A stretch of DNA of 39,059 nt from Manganibacter manganicus (GCF_002075885.1 NZ_MDET01000026.1:1-39059); one strand, 5' to 3'. Shown: positions 8,103-16,530, numbered from the stretch's first letter. The notes: generated from the sequence alone by a model not told the origin. Translations and numbers: made by a program.

Positions 8103-8380
8103 TTTGCAATGGTTAGGACGGTTTGGTTCGGCGCGATTTCCGCCTTTTGTCCGGTTAATGAAAGCCACAGATTGCGTCGTCCTGAAGCTTTGCTTTCCCG
8201 AACATCAGATTGGCAATCGGATGATCAGGGTGCTGCACGGCGGCATCGTCGCCAGTCTCTGCAAAATTTCGGCGTCAAGCTTGCTCGCCTTTCAGACGCG
8301 GGCGACCTCCACGCCAAGAACTCTCAGTCGAAATATATGCACAAGCATCGATCAAGTGCATCAGCAGAAGAGTGGCTATT

Positions 8381-8785
8381 TCACTCATTCTTGTCGTAGA
8401 GTTCGCGATTGCGCTGTATGTCAGGCCAGTTGGCTTCCAGCCAGCCGATCAGCGTACGAACCGGAATGAGAAAGCTCTTTCCTCTTTCGGTCAGCTCGTA
8501 CTCGACCCGAGGGGGGACTTCCGCGAACACTTCACGGATGACAAGCCCGTCGCGCTCGAGGTTGCGGAGAGTCGTGGTCAGCATGCGCTGCGACACCCCT
8601 CCAACCGCGCGCATCAATTCTGAGAACCGCAGTCGCCTCCCCCGCGCCTCAGCCAATCGTGCGATCACAAGCAGGCTCCACTTGTCGGCCATCCGGTCCA
8701 GAAGCGGTCGTACCGGGCAGAGGTCGGGCGCGATGGACCCGGCGGCATCGATCGAGATATCAACATTCACGGCTTCACCTTTCAT
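8381..8785 (-). CDS. HxlR-family transcriptional regulator
   Basis: This 134-residue winged-helix protein has the HxlR hallmarks: C-P-V-R-P-L-L-D-R-M-A-D-K-W-S-L-L-V near residues 23-40, the recognition region F-S-E-L-M-R-A-V-G-G-V-S-Q-R-M-L-T, L-R-N-L-E-R-D-G-L-V-I-R, and the wing P-P-R-V-E-Y-E-L-T-E-R-G. A single Cys at the start of the domain is typical of HxlR regulators that sense electrophiles or quinones by thiol chemistry. It is divergent from the DoxX / dioxygenase / reductase operon, an arrangement like ytfH-ytfG (qorB) in E. coli, and probably represses it. Confidence 0.93.
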   Translation of the reverse strand: MKGEAVNVDISIDAAGSIAPDLCPVRPLLDRMADKWSLLVIARLAEARGRRLRFSELMRAVGGVSQRMLTTTLRNLERDGLVIREVFAEVPPRVEYELTERGKSFLIPVRTLIGWLEANWPDIQRNRELYDKNE

Positions 8786-8786
8786 G

Positions 8787-8802
8787 GTTACACGCAGGTA
8801 AC
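8787..8802. promoter_or_regulatory. Probable HxlR operator in the divergent promoter
   Basis: GTTAC-ACGCAG-GTAAC is a perfect 5-bp inverted repeat with a 6-bp spacer. It lies directly upstream of the HxlR start and within the 100-bp region shared with the DoxX operon. Its position suits simultaneous control of both directions. The arms are short, so this is a candidate only. Confidence 0.5.
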
Positions 8803-8885
8803 ATACTTATCCGCACGTGCCTACTTCCCATGGCGTTGATTACGAATAGGATGAAAGTATTCAAAACGCACTATGGAGGGAAGCG

Positions 8886-9296
8886 ATGTCGGCCAGGAAC
8901 CTGAACATCGCGCTGTGGACGGCCCAGGTCCTGCTCGCTCTGGTGTTCGGGGCGGCCGGATTCATGAAGGTGACCATGCCTCTGTCCGACCTTGCGGGAA
9001 TGCTGACCTGGCCGGGTAATGTTCCGTCATGGCTGGTCCGGTTTATCGGAACGGCGGAGCTGGCCGGTGCAATTGGTGTTCTCTTGCCTGCCTTCACCCG
9101 CATACGACCGATGCTCACGCCGCTGGCCGCGCTGGGATTTGCCATCATTCAAATCCTGGCGGTGCCCGTTCACATATCGCAAGGCGATATTGCAACAGTC
9201 GGGCCAATCAACGCCATTTTGCTGGCGCTGGCGCTGTTTGTTGTCTGGGGCCGCTATGCCAAGCTTCCGATCCAGCCGAAAGGAGCGCTGGCGTGA
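8886..9296 (+). CDS. DoxX-family membrane protein
   Basis: This 136-residue protein has four predicted membrane helices and the DoxX pattern (A-L-V-F-G-A-A-G-F-M-K near residues 18-28; F-I-G-T-A-E-L-A-G-A-I-G-V-L-L in helix 2). DoxX-like proteins are poorly characterised inner-membrane proteins, often next to redox enzymes and thiol or quinone stress genes. A GGAGGG ribosome-binding site precedes the ATG. The stop overlaps the next start (GTGA), so it is translationally coupled to the dioxygenase-like gene. Confidence 0.88.
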   Translation: MSARNLNIALWTAQVLLALVFGAAGFMKVTMPLSDLAGMLTWPGNVPSWLVRFIGTAELAGAIGVLLPAFTRIRPMLTPLAALGFAIIQILAVPVHISQGDIATVGPINAILLALALFVVWGRYAKLPIQPKGALA

Positions 9297-10108
9297 GCAG
9301 GATGCCCACCCTGTTCATCCCGCATGGCGGGGGACCGTGCTTTTTCATGGATTGGGATCCTCCGCACACCTGGGACCGGATGGCGAGCTTTCTGCGCGGG
9401 CTGCAGTCCAGCCTGCCGGAAAAGCCCACAGCCGCGCTGGTAATTTCGGGCCATTGGGAGGAAGCGCAGGTCACGGTGCAGACCGGAGCAAAGCCGCCGC
9501 TGCTGTTCGACTATTACGGATTTCCGGCACATACCTATCAGTTGATTTTTCCCGCGCCGGGATCACCGAATCTGGCGAATCGGGTCACGAAGCTGCTTGG
9601 GTTGGCGGGGTTTTCGGTGCGGGGCGACGCCGCGCGGGGCTATGATCACGGGGTATTCATCCCGCTGAAGCTGGTATTTCCCGAGGCGGACGTGCCGGGG
9701 GTGCAACTGTCGCTGCGTGTCGATTATGACCCGGCGGCGCATCTGGCGATGGGAGCCGCCCTGGAGCCCCTGCGTGACGAGGGCGTGCTGATCCTGGGCA
9801 GCGGTATGAGCTATCACAATATGGGCGTGCTGATGAAGAGGATGCGCGGCGGGACGCAGGACGTGGAGTCGGAGTCGCAGGTCTTTGACGACTGGCTGAC
9901 CGGGGCGGTGACCGACCCGGATCCGGCAGCGCGCAATGCGGCGCTGGTGGATTGGACGCGCGCGCCCGCTGCCCGCGATGCCCACCCCCGAGAGGAGCAT
10001 TTCCTGCCGCTGCATGTTGTGGCGGGAGCTGCCGGAGCAGATATCGGCGTCAAGGTACTGAACGATGCGGTAATGGGCGCGGTCGAATCCGCATTCCGTT
10101 TTGGCTGA
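9293..10108 (+). CDS. Class III extradiol dioxygenase-like protein (LigB/DODA/YgiD type)
   Basis: This 271-residue protein belongs to the LigB superfamily of Fe- or Zn-dependent ring-opening dioxygenases. The expected metal-ligand and catalytic His residues are present in H-G-G-G-P near the start, S-G-H-W-E, Y-D-H-G-V-F-I-P-L, S-G-M-S-Y-H-N and E-E-H-F-L-P-L-H. I chose the GTG at 9293 because it overlaps the DoxX stop and has AAGGAG at a normal distance. The ATG at 9302 is the alternative. A longer frame runs upstream but overlaps DoxX. The substrate is probably a catechol-like aromatic, but it is not defined by the sequence. Confidence 0.9.
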   Translation: MSRMPTLFIPHGGGPCFFMDWDPPHTWDRMASFLRGLQSSLPEKPTAALVISGHWEEAQVTVQTGAKPPLLFDYYGFPAHTYQLIFPAPGSPNLANRVTKLLGLAGFSVRGDAARGYDHGVFIPLKLVFPEADVPGVQLSLRVDYDPAAHLAMGAALEPLRDEGVLILGSGMSYHNMGVLMKRMRGGTQDVESESQVFDDWLTGAVTDPDPAARNAALVDWTRAPAARDAHPREEHFLPLHVVAGAAGADIGVKVLNDAVMGAVESAFRFG

Positions 10109-10148
10109 TGCGACACCAAATCAAATCTGAACTTGAAGGAGCAAGATC

Positions 10149-11048
10149 ATGACAGCAATGCAGAACGGGCCGTTTCTGGTCACCGGGGCCTCGGGCCAGC
10201 TGGGCCGCCGGGTTGTGGAACTGCTGCTGGAGGGCGGAGGCGGGCCGGTGATCGCTACGACGCGGTCGGTGGACAAACTCTCGCGGCTGTCCGCGCAAGG
10301 TGTCGAGGTGCGCAGCGCCGATTTCAATAATCCGGTGGGCCTCAAGAATGCTTTCGCCGGAGCCAAGCGGCTGTTGATCATCAGTACCGACGATCTGGAG
10401 CCGGGAAAGCGCCTGGTTGCTCACAATGGCGCGATCGAGGCCGCGGTGGCCGCTGGTGTTGAGCACATCGTCTACACCTCGCTTACCAACCCGGGCCCGG
10501 ACTCGCCAATCACATTTGCCGTTGACCACCGGGAAACCGAGGCTCTTTTGGTTGAAAGCGGCATCCCCCATACCATCCTGCGCAACAACCTCTACACCGA
10601 TCTGTTCCTGATGAGCGCACCGCAAGCGATTAAATCGGGCCAACTGATTGCCGCCACGGGCCAGGGCCGAGCGGGCTATGTCACCCGCGAAGATTGCGCG
10701 AGGGCGGCAGCGGCCGCTTTGATGCACGAAACTGGAACAAAAACCTATGATGTCACCGGTCCGGATCTCGTCTCACAAGCCGATCTCGCTGCGATACTGT
10801 CGGACCTGTCTGGCAAGACGATCGCCTATGTCCCGATCACCGTGGATGACCTTCGTGCCGGGATGATCGCCAACGGATTGTCGCTGACCATGGCCGAAGC
10901 CTTCGCGTCCTTCGACGAAGCAATCGCACAAGGCCATATGGCCGTCAGCACCAATGCTGTGAAAGATCTCACTGGGAAAGCGCCTGCCAGCGTGCGCGAT
11001 TTCCTCGGAAAGAACGCCGCGTCGCTGCTGGAACCGGGCGCCGCTTAA
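10149..11048 (+). CDS. NmrA/QOR2-like NAD(P)H-dependent reductase
   Basis: This 299-residue atypical short-chain dehydrogenase has the Rossmann motif V-T-G-A-S-G-Q-L-G-R-R-V near residues 8-19. The body resembles NAD(P)H:quinone oxidoreductase type 2 (E. coli QorB/YtfG): D-F-N-N-P near 57-61, Y-T-S-L-T-N near 110, the substrate-side H-T-I-L-R-N-N-L-Y, and G-Y-V-T-R-E-D-C-A-R-A-A. It has a clear AAGGAG site. Third in the HxlR-linked operon, it may reduce quinones derived from the dioxygenase substrate. That link is inference. Confidence 0.88.
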   Translation: MTAMQNGPFLVTGASGQLGRRVVELLLEGGGGPVIATTRSVDKLSRLSAQGVEVRSADFNNPVGLKNAFAGAKRLLIISTDDLEPGKRLVAHNGAIEAAVAAGVEHIVYTSLTNPGPDSPITFAVDHRETEALLVESGIPHTILRNNLYTDLFLMSAPQAIKSGQLIAATGQGRAGYVTREDCARAAAAALMHETGTKTYDVTGPDLVSQADLAAILSDLSGKTIAYVPITVDDLRAGMIANGLSLTMAEAFASFDEAIAQGHMAVSTNAVKDLTGKAPASVRDFLGKNAASLLEPGAA

Positions 11049-11071
11049 GAGCCTGGACGCAAAATTCTGCG

Positions 11072-11091
11072 AGGCTCGCCATGTCGAGCCT
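11072..11091 (+). terminator. Hairpin after the reductase gene
   Basis: AGGCTCG-CCATGT-CGAGCCT forms a perfect 7-bp stem with a 6-nt loop, 23 bp after the reductase stop and just before the TetR promoter region. There is no long T-run, so termination strength is uncertain. Confidence 0.4.
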
Positions 11092-11094
11092 TGC

Positions 11095-11112
11095 TGACTG
11101 ACTTTTCAGTCA
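11095..11112. promoter_or_regulatory. Probable TetR operator
   Basis: TGACTGA-CTTT-TCAGTCA is a perfect 7-bp inverted repeat with a 4-bp spacer, centred 22 bp before the TetR start codon. TGACTGA/TCAGTCA half-sites are a common TetR-family operator form. It probably mediates autoregulation and control of the downstream exporter operon. Confidence 0.68.
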
Positions 11113-11125
11113 CTATCTTTCTCCT

Positions 11126-11755
11126 ATGGCTCAGAAATTTCGGGCGGCGCGTTCCGACGAGGAACGCCAAGCACGGCTTCAATCAATATTGAGTGCGGCT
11201 CTGGACGCTTTCGCCGAGAAAGGTCTTGGCGCATCGCGTCTTGAGGATATCGCTACCAGGGCGGCCATCGCCAAGGGCACGATCTATCTCTACTTCCCCT
11301 CGAAGCAGGCGGTGTTCGAAGAGCTGATCCGGACGTCCATTGTGCTGCCCGTCGATAGCTTGCGAACTGAATTGTTGGCGCAGGATTTAACGGCCCAAAC
11401 AGTATTTGGTCTCCTTTCCCACTGGGTGCGAAACGAATTTCTCGGAACGGATCGAGAAATTATCGCGCGACTCATCCTGTCGGAGGTCGGCCGATTTCCG
11501 GAGATTGCGGCGTTCTGTCACCGGGAACTCGTGCATCCTGTCATGGAGTTCCTGAAGCAAATCGCGCAGCGCGCGTGTGAGCGGGGCGAATTCGGATCGG
11601 ATGTCCTGGTTCGCTTTCCACAGCTTGCGGTCGCATCCGTCCTGGTGGCTATAACCTGGAACGATCTGTTCCAAAACGTCGAGCCCCTCGATTTGGGAGC
11701 CATGATTGAATCCCACCTCGACCTCCTGCAGCGCGCAATGCGATCGGACATATGA
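11126..11755 (+). CDS. TetR-family regulator of the ABC-2 exporter operon
   Basis: This 209-residue regulator has an N-terminal HTH (I-L-S-A-A-L-D-A-F-A-E-K-G-L-G-A-S-R, then I-A-T-R-A-A-I-A-K-G-T-I-Y-L-Y-F-P-S-K, about residues 22-62), followed by a ligand-binding domain of the AcrR/YbiH-like type. The stop overlaps the start of the HlyD gene (ATGA), so it is the first gene of a four-gene operon and probably represses it through the palindrome at 11095-11112. Confidence 0.92.
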   Translation: MAQKFRAARSDEERQARLQSILSAALDAFAEKGLGASRLEDIATRAAIAKGTIYLYFPSKQAVFEELIRTSIVLPVDSLRTELLAQDLTAQTVFGLLSHWVRNEFLGTDREIIARLILSEVGRFPEIAAFCHRELVHPVMEFLKQIAQRACERGEFGSDVLVRFPQLAVASVLVAITWNDLFQNVEPLDLGAMIESHLDLLQRAMRSDI

Positions 11756-12750
11756 CAATGCGCCGGGCCGGCCTTTTGATGATAGCAGCAGGAGTGGCGG
11801 TGCCAGCCCTCTTCCTGACGAACCCGAATAGCGATGCGCCGCTGCCCCGATTCCAAGGTTATGTCGAGGGTCAGACGATCTATGTTTCCGCGGAAGAAGG
11901 GGGAACGATCTTTCGGATGCACGTAGATTCTGGCGATGACGTTCAACGGAATCAGACGTTGTTTAGACAAGATACTGCTCTCAAGGAAATACAACTTCAG
12001 CAGGCAGAAGCTAGTTTGCGCGAGGCGCAAGCAAGATTGCGGAACGTCGAGGCTCCCCAACAGAGGCCTGAAGAGATCGAGGTTCTCAGGGCGTCGGAGC
12101 GCCGCGCCGCAACGGCAAGTCACCTCTCCGCCATCGAACTCGACCGTCAGCGCGAACTCTTCCGCAAGGGGGTAGCGTCGAAGGCTCTTGTCGAGCAGGC
12201 CGAAGCGGCACATCAACAGAATAGCGCTGCCCAGGAGGAAATTCGGCGGCAGATTGATGCTGCCGGGCTCGGTGGCCGTGACAACGATATTCGCGCGGCC
12301 GAAGGTGCGGTCGACGCGGCAAAAGCCGCGCTGGCAGAGGCTGACCAGCGGCTCGCCAAAGCGGAAGTCAGGGCCCCCGAGGACGGCCGTGTGGAAGATG
12401 TCTTCTACCGCGCCGGTGAGGTCGTCCCGGCGGGTACCCCTGTGCTGGCCCTCTTGCCTGACGGCAATCTGCGGGTTCGTTTTTTTGTGCCCGAGCCTGC
12501 TCTCTCTGCGCTTTCGCTCGGCGGCGCAATCTTGGTGAGTTGTGACGGATGTGCGCCCGACATCGAAGGCCGCATTACTTTTATCGCCAGGGAAGCCGAG
12601 TTCACGCCGCCGGTCATTTTCAGCGAGGAAGAGCGTTCCAAACTGGTCTTCAAGGTCGAAGCACGCCTCATCGGCAACGAGCATGCCCTGCCCGTCGGAC
12701 TTCCGGTAACTGTGGTTCCGACACCTGATGCCGTGGCGGAGAAGAGGTAG
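11752..12750 (+). CDS. HlyD-family fusion protein of an ABC exporter (YbhG-like)
   Basis: This 332-residue protein has an N-terminal membrane anchor (about 5-22) and a lipoyl half-motif (G-Y-V-E-G-Q-T-I-Y-V-S-A-E-E-G-G). A coiled-coil hairpin rich in Gln, Glu and Ala follows, then the returning half (A-P-E-D-G-R-V-E-D-V near 206-215) and a beta-barrel. The family links an inner-membrane transporter to the outer membrane. Two in-frame ATGs lie close together at the start (11752 and 11758); the first overlaps the regulator stop by 4 bp. It is followed after 2 bp by the ATPase. Confidence 0.9.
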   Translation: MTMRRAGLLMIAAGVAVPALFLTNPNSDAPLPRFQGYVEGQTIYVSAEEGGTIFRMHVDSGDDVQRNQTLFRQDTALKEIQLQQAEASLREAQARLRNVEAPQQRPEEIEVLRASERRAATASHLSAIELDRQRELFRKGVASKALVEQAEAAHQQNSAAQEEIRRQIDAAGLGGRDNDIRAAEGAVDAAKAALAEADQRLAKAEVRAPEDGRVEDVFYRAGEVVPAGTPVLALLPDGNLRVRFFVPEPALSALSLGGAILVSCDGCAPDIEGRITFIAREAEFTPPVIFSEEERSKLVFKVEARLIGNEHALPVGLPVTVVPTPDAVAEKR

Positions 12751-12752
12751 TT

Positions 12753-13730
12753 ATGCGTGCCACGCTGCCCAGTCCTGCGCAACCAATCAAGGCCGCCGGT
12801 GCGTTTGCGGGAGACATCGCCATCGAAGTTTCCGGCCTGACGAAATCGTTCAACGGCCGAACCGTCGTCTCCGACCTAAGCATGGAAGTCCGTCGCGGCC
12901 TCATCTACGGATTTCTCGGTCCGAACGGCAGCGGCAAGACGACGACGATCCGAATGCTTTGTGGCCTGCTGACGCCCGACGCTGGCCGTGGGACCTGCTT
13001 GGGATACGACATTCTCACCCAATCGGACGAGATCAAGCGTCATGTCGGCTACATGACGCAGCGCTTCTCGCTCTACGAGGATCTTTCGATCCGCGAGAAC
13101 CTCGAATTTGTGGCCCGCATTCACGGTCTCGACGATCCGCGAGGAGCAGCAGGAGATGCCTTGCATCGCCTCGGGCTGGAGAACCGGGCGCATCAGCTTG
13201 CTGGCGAGTTGTCAGGTGGCTGGAAGCAGCGTGTCGCGCTTGGCGCCAGTATTCTGCCGGGTCCGCAACTTCTTCTTCTGGACGAACCGACGGCTGGTGT
13301 CGACCCGAAGGCGAGACGCGATTTCTGGGACGAAATCCATCGTCTCGCGGGAGAAGGACTCACAGTGCTCGTGTCGACACACTACATGGACGAGGCGGAG
13401 CGCTGCCACGAGATAGCCTATATCGCCTACGGCCGCCTCCTTGCCGAGGGAACAGTTTCGAATGTCGTTGCGCAGTCCGGCCTTGAGACCTGGACAGTGA
13501 CCGGCATCGCCTTGCGTCAACTTGCCGAGACACTTCGAGGGCAACCGGGGGTTGACATGGTCGCGCCCTTCGGTTCGGCGCTGCATGTGGCGGGGAGAGA
13601 CCCCGCGCTGCTCATGCGCGCCACTGAGGCGGCAAGAGCTGACGAACGCTACAGTTGGCGTCGCGACAAGCCGACGCTCGAAGACGTCTTCATCGACCTG
13701 ATGGACCGCGGCCGGGACAACTTCGGATGA
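12753..13730 (+). CDS. ABC exporter ATPase, ABC-2 type (YbhF-like, single domain)
   Basis: This 325-residue ATPase carries Walker A G-P-N-G-S-G-K-T at 56-63, signature L-S-G-G-W at 153-157, Walker B L-L-L-L-D-E-P at 173-179 and the switch His at about 210 (S-T-H). The W-K-Q-R-V-A-L after the signature is typical of the YbhF/CcmA drug-export subgroup. E. coli YbhF is a fusion of two such domains, whereas this one has a single domain and must dimerise. The stop overlaps the permease start by 4 bp. Confidence 0.93.
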   Translation: MRATLPSPAQPIKAAGAFAGDIAIEVSGLTKSFNGRTVVSDLSMEVRRGLIYGFLGPNGSGKTTTIRMLCGLLTPDAGRGTCLGYDILTQSDEIKRHVGYMTQRFSLYEDLSIRENLEFVARIHGLDDPRGAAGDALHRLGLENRAHQLAGELSGGWKQRVALGASILPGPQLLLLDEPTAGVDPKARRDFWDEIHRLAGEGLTVLVSTHYMDEAERCHEIAYIAYGRLLAEGTVSNVVAQSGLETWTVTGIALRQLAETLRGQPGVDMVAPFGSALHVAGRDPALLMRATEAARADERYSWRRDKPTLEDVFIDLMDRGRDNFG

Positions 13731-14896
13731 CCCCGGTGCTGACATATCCGCGAACCACGCGAGGACCGGTGGCGGCATGGCGGCGCTTTGTGGCGGTCCT
13801 TGTCAAGGAATTCATCCAGTTGCGACGCGATCGGGTGACGCTGATTTCGATGATTTTCATCTCCCTGGTCCAGCTCCTTCTTTTCGGGTATGCGATCAAC
13901 ACCGATCCGAAGGAACTTCGAACAGCCGTGCTGGCGCAGGACGAAAGCGTCTTCACACGGTCTTTCCTCGCCGCGATGCGGACGACCGGCTATTTCGACA
14001 TTCGCGAGAGGGTGGCAAGTGAAAGCGAACTCGACGACTTGATCCTGTCGGGAGCCGTTCAGTTCGGCGTTCAAATACCATCCGACTTTGGCCGCCAGCT
14101 CGTTCGCGGCGAGCGTCCCGCGCTTCTCGTCATCGCCGATGCCACGGACCCTTCCGCCACTGTGAACGCTGTCGGGGCTCTGGAAGGGATCGCAGCGCGG
14201 GCTTTCGAACGCGATCTCATCGGACCAACCGCGGCTCTCGCCTCGACGCCTCCGCCCTACGAGATCCGAATTCATCGACGGTACAATCCGGTCGGGGACA
14301 CGCATCTCAACATCGTTCCAGGGCTAATGGGCACGATCCTGTCCATGACGATGCTGATCTTCACCGCGCTTTCAGTCACGCGCGAGATCGAGCGCTCGAC
14401 CATGGAGAGCCTTCTGGCGATGCCGATCAGGCCGGTCGAGATCATGCTTGGCAAGATCGCCCCCTACGTTCTTGTCGGTGCATTCCAGATGGTGCTCATC
14501 CTGTCGGCGGCCTGGCTGCTGTTCGACGTTCCGATCGTCGGAAGTCTTGCACTGCTGTTGGCGCTCACGACGCTCTTCGTCATCGCAAATCTTGCCGTCG
14601 GCTACACGTTTTCAACCGTGGCCGAGAACCAGTTGCAGGCCGTTCAGATGTCCTTCTTTTTCTTTCTGCCCAACATTCTGCTCTCGGGCTTCATGTTTCC
14701 TTTCAATGGCATGCCCGACTGGGCCCAATGGATTGGCGAGACGCTGCCAATGACCCATTACCTCAGGATCGTTCGCGGCATCATGTTGAAAGGGGCAGAC
14801 CTGTCGCATCTGGCAATACCCGTCGGCGCGCTAGGCCTGTTCACGCTGGTCGCGATGGCGGTGGCTGTCAACCGGTTCCGGCAAACGTTGGACTGA
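13727..14896 (+). CDS. ABC-2 type permease (YbhS/YbhR-like)
   Basis: This 389-residue membrane protein has one N-terminal helix (V-T-L-I-S-M-I-F-I-S-L-V-Q-L-L-L-F-G-Y-A), a large periplasmic domain, then five C-terminal helices with the ABC-2 motif R-E-I-E-R-S-T-M-E-S-L-L-A-M-P near residues 221-235 and R-G-I-M-L-K-G near the end. The ATG overlaps the ATPase stop (ATGA). A longer frame extends upstream inside the ATPase gene but lacks support. Only one permease is present, against two (YbhS, YbhR) in E. coli, so a homodimer is expected. Confidence 0.92.
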   Translation: MTPVLTYPRTTRGPVAAWRRFVAVLVKEFIQLRRDRVTLISMIFISLVQLLLFGYAINTDPKELRTAVLAQDESVFTRSFLAAMRTTGYFDIRERVASESELDDLILSGAVQFGVQIPSDFGRQLVRGERPALLVIADATDPSATVNAVGALEGIAARAFERDLIGPTAALASTPPPYEIRIHRRYNPVGDTHLNIVPGLMGTILSMTMLIFTALSVTREIERSTMESLLAMPIRPVEIMLGKIAPYVLVGAFQMVLILSAAWLLFDVPIVGSLALLLALTTLFVIANLAVGYTFSTVAENQLQAVQMSFFFFLPNILLSGFMFPFNGMPDWAQWIGETLPMTHYLRIVRGIMLKGADLSHLAIPVGALGLFTLVAMAVAVNRFRQTLD

Positions 14897-15291
14897 GCGG
14901 GACCCGCCGCTCTCCGTGGGCAGGTGGGAAACGAGGGCGCTCGTAGCCGACCGGAGACCTCGAACCACGCTGGTTCTCGGACCTTGGACACGCGTTGAGA
15001 GCAACGAGCGCTGACCTGTGCCCCATTCCGCATTCACCGGCTTAAGAGACCGCTGAATTTCGGCGGCTTTTCCCGGCGGCTAAGGTAAAGAACCCGACTG
15101 CCGCGGGCATCACGTCATCGCAGTGTCGCCTGGCCAATCTTGCTCGGCGCCGTTTCCGCCCGGCCTCGGCCGCCGATAATCCCGGCGAAATTATCGTCTC
15201 GATCATGAGCACGCGAGAATAGGGTTGTGATCGCGGTCGGACAAATGTCAAAATTTACTCTCCGTATGGCCGTGTGATTCGGGGGAATTCG
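14897..15291. other. Non-coding gap between exporter operon and outer-membrane protein
   Basis: A short hairpin (GAGCGG at 14895-14900 and CCGCTC at 14907-14912) sits at the permease stop, without a T-run. I see no convincing gene. The last ~20 bases hold the GGGGGA ribosome-binding site of the downstream gene. Confidence 0.5.
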
Positions 15292-15942
15292 ATGAGCGGT
15301 ATCAAAGCCAGCCTCACTGCAGCCTTGCTGATGGCGTCAGTGAGCGTAGCCCATGCGGGAGAAAACGCCCCCTTCATCTATCTCGCGACGCAAGACCCGT
15401 TCGTCAGCCCTGAAGCGCCAAACGCGAAGAACGATATCCATGTCTTCGGCGGCGTCTTTGCCGGCGGCTCTTTCGGCAGCGTCGTCCAATTCTGGGACGC
15501 CGACTACACCGACAACTTCATGATCGGCGGCATCTACGGCCGCGATTTCAAAGATCTCGGGGCAGGTTTTGTCCTTGGCGGCGTGGCGGGCGCGGCGATC
15601 CGTTTTGGCGACGATGACGATACTAGCGGAGAACTTTGGGCCGGATTACGGATCCGCCACCACGGCTTGGTGATTGGCGACCTGGCAATCGCGCCGGGGT
15701 TTACCGCCGGCTTGAGCGTCGTTACCGGACCGACGGAGATCGAGCGCGCGCGCGAAATCCACTACGACGGCGACGCGAGCTTTCTAGGATTCCTCGGGCC
15801 CGAGGTCGCATTCAAGCTTCGGCAGGCTCCGCATGTCGAGTTCGTCTATCAGCTTCACCATAGGTCAGGCGCTGACGGGACTTTCGGCGATTTTGGTGAA
15901 GGATCCAACGCGAGCACCTTCGGCCTTCGCTATCGCTTCTAA
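15292..15942 (+). CDS. Outer-membrane beta-barrel protein, probable PagL-like lipid A deacylase (copy 1)
   Basis: This 216-residue protein has a Sec signal peptide (cleavage after A-H-A, about residue 22), alternating amphipathic strands and a terminal Arg-Tyr-Arg-Phe, as expected for an outer-membrane barrel. Near the C-terminus H-H-R-S (189-192) followed 11 residues later by Glu203 resembles the His-x-Ser...Glu catalytic arrangement of PagL 3-O-deacylases (HYS with Glu 12 residues on). PagL trims an acyl chain from lipid A in the outer leaflet. The assignment is by motif only. The start at 15292 follows GGGGGA. A paralogue lies at 36920-37564. Confidence 0.62.
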   Translation: MSGIKASLTAALLMASVSVAHAGENAPFIYLATQDPFVSPEAPNAKNDIHVFGGVFAGGSFGSVVQFWDADYTDNFMIGGIYGRDFKDLGAGFVLGGVAGAAIRFGDDDDTSGELWAGLRIRHHGLVIGDLAIAPGFTAGLSVVTGPTEIERAREIHYDGDASFLGFLGPEVAFKLRQAPHVEFVYQLHHRSGADGTFGDFGEGSNASTFGLRYRF

Positions 15943-16171
15943 AGTAAGGAAGGGCGTTCGGCTGACCCGTTAGATGGCCGCCCCGCTCGCCGAGAGTCAG
16001 AATTGGGCACTACTGTCGCTTGGCAGTCCTGGCTCGCCGGGTGCCGGGCTCACCTGCGGCGCAAATTCTAGGACCTGCACATCAGCGTGGTCTCGCAGGC
16101 CGCGACGGATTCGATCATCGCCATGACCGAATTGTGGTAGGTCGATGACACGGTTCGTGGCAAGGTTGCTG

Positions 16172-16443
16172 GGCGTCGCGCTGCGTCAGGAAAAGTTCGT
16201 GGCCATTGTCGCTAGCCTCTTCGATCTATGGGAGCGGAACTGGGCAAGGCCTCGGGGAAATCCAAAGCCGCCCAGGCGATCCGCTGCGCGCTCACCCCGG
16301 CGGGAGGCGCTGGAACGCTTTCGGGCGGATCGCCGCCATCGAAATCGACTCCAACATCGACGAGCGTGCAATTAGGCCCCAGACGATCGCGCGAACGAAT
16401 AGTCTATTCGCCGGCAGCCACGGTGGTGGACGAACCTGGGCGA
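16172..16443 (+). pseudogene. IS66-family TnpC, C-terminal fragment, multiply frameshifted
   Basis: Joining three frames gives S-L-F-D-L-W-E-R, G-K-A-S-G-K-S-K-A-A-Q-A-I-R-C-A-L, and I-E-I-D-S-N-I-D-E-R-A-I-R-P with N-S-L-F-A-G-S-H-G-G-G. This is the conserved end of the IS66 TnpC transposase (I-E-x-D-N-N-x-x-E-R-A-I-R-P...F-A-G-S). It is not derived from the intact TnpC at 34196, whose corresponding motif differs (N-N-A-A-E-R-A-L-R-G). The 229 bp before it, after the outer-membrane gene, hold nothing I recognise. Confidence 0.75.
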
Positions 16444-16445
16444 CG

Positions 16446-16530
16446 GTAGAGCGGGAACAGCGCCGCCAGGAAGTGTTCGTGCCGCGGTCGCACAGCCGGG
16501 CATGGGCAGACCGAATTCGGCGACCGAACG
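16446..16530 (+). pseudogene. IS21 istA internal fragment fused to the IS66 scrap
   Basis: E-R-E-Q-R-R-Q-E-V-F-V-P-R-S-H, then after a frameshift G-H/M-G-Q-T-E-F-G-D, matches the region around the first catalytic Asp of IstA (E-R-E-Q-R-R-Q-E-V-F-V-P-L-S-H...A-Q-A-D-F-G-E). It follows the IS66 fragment without a gap, so a deletion joined two elements. Confidence 0.7.
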
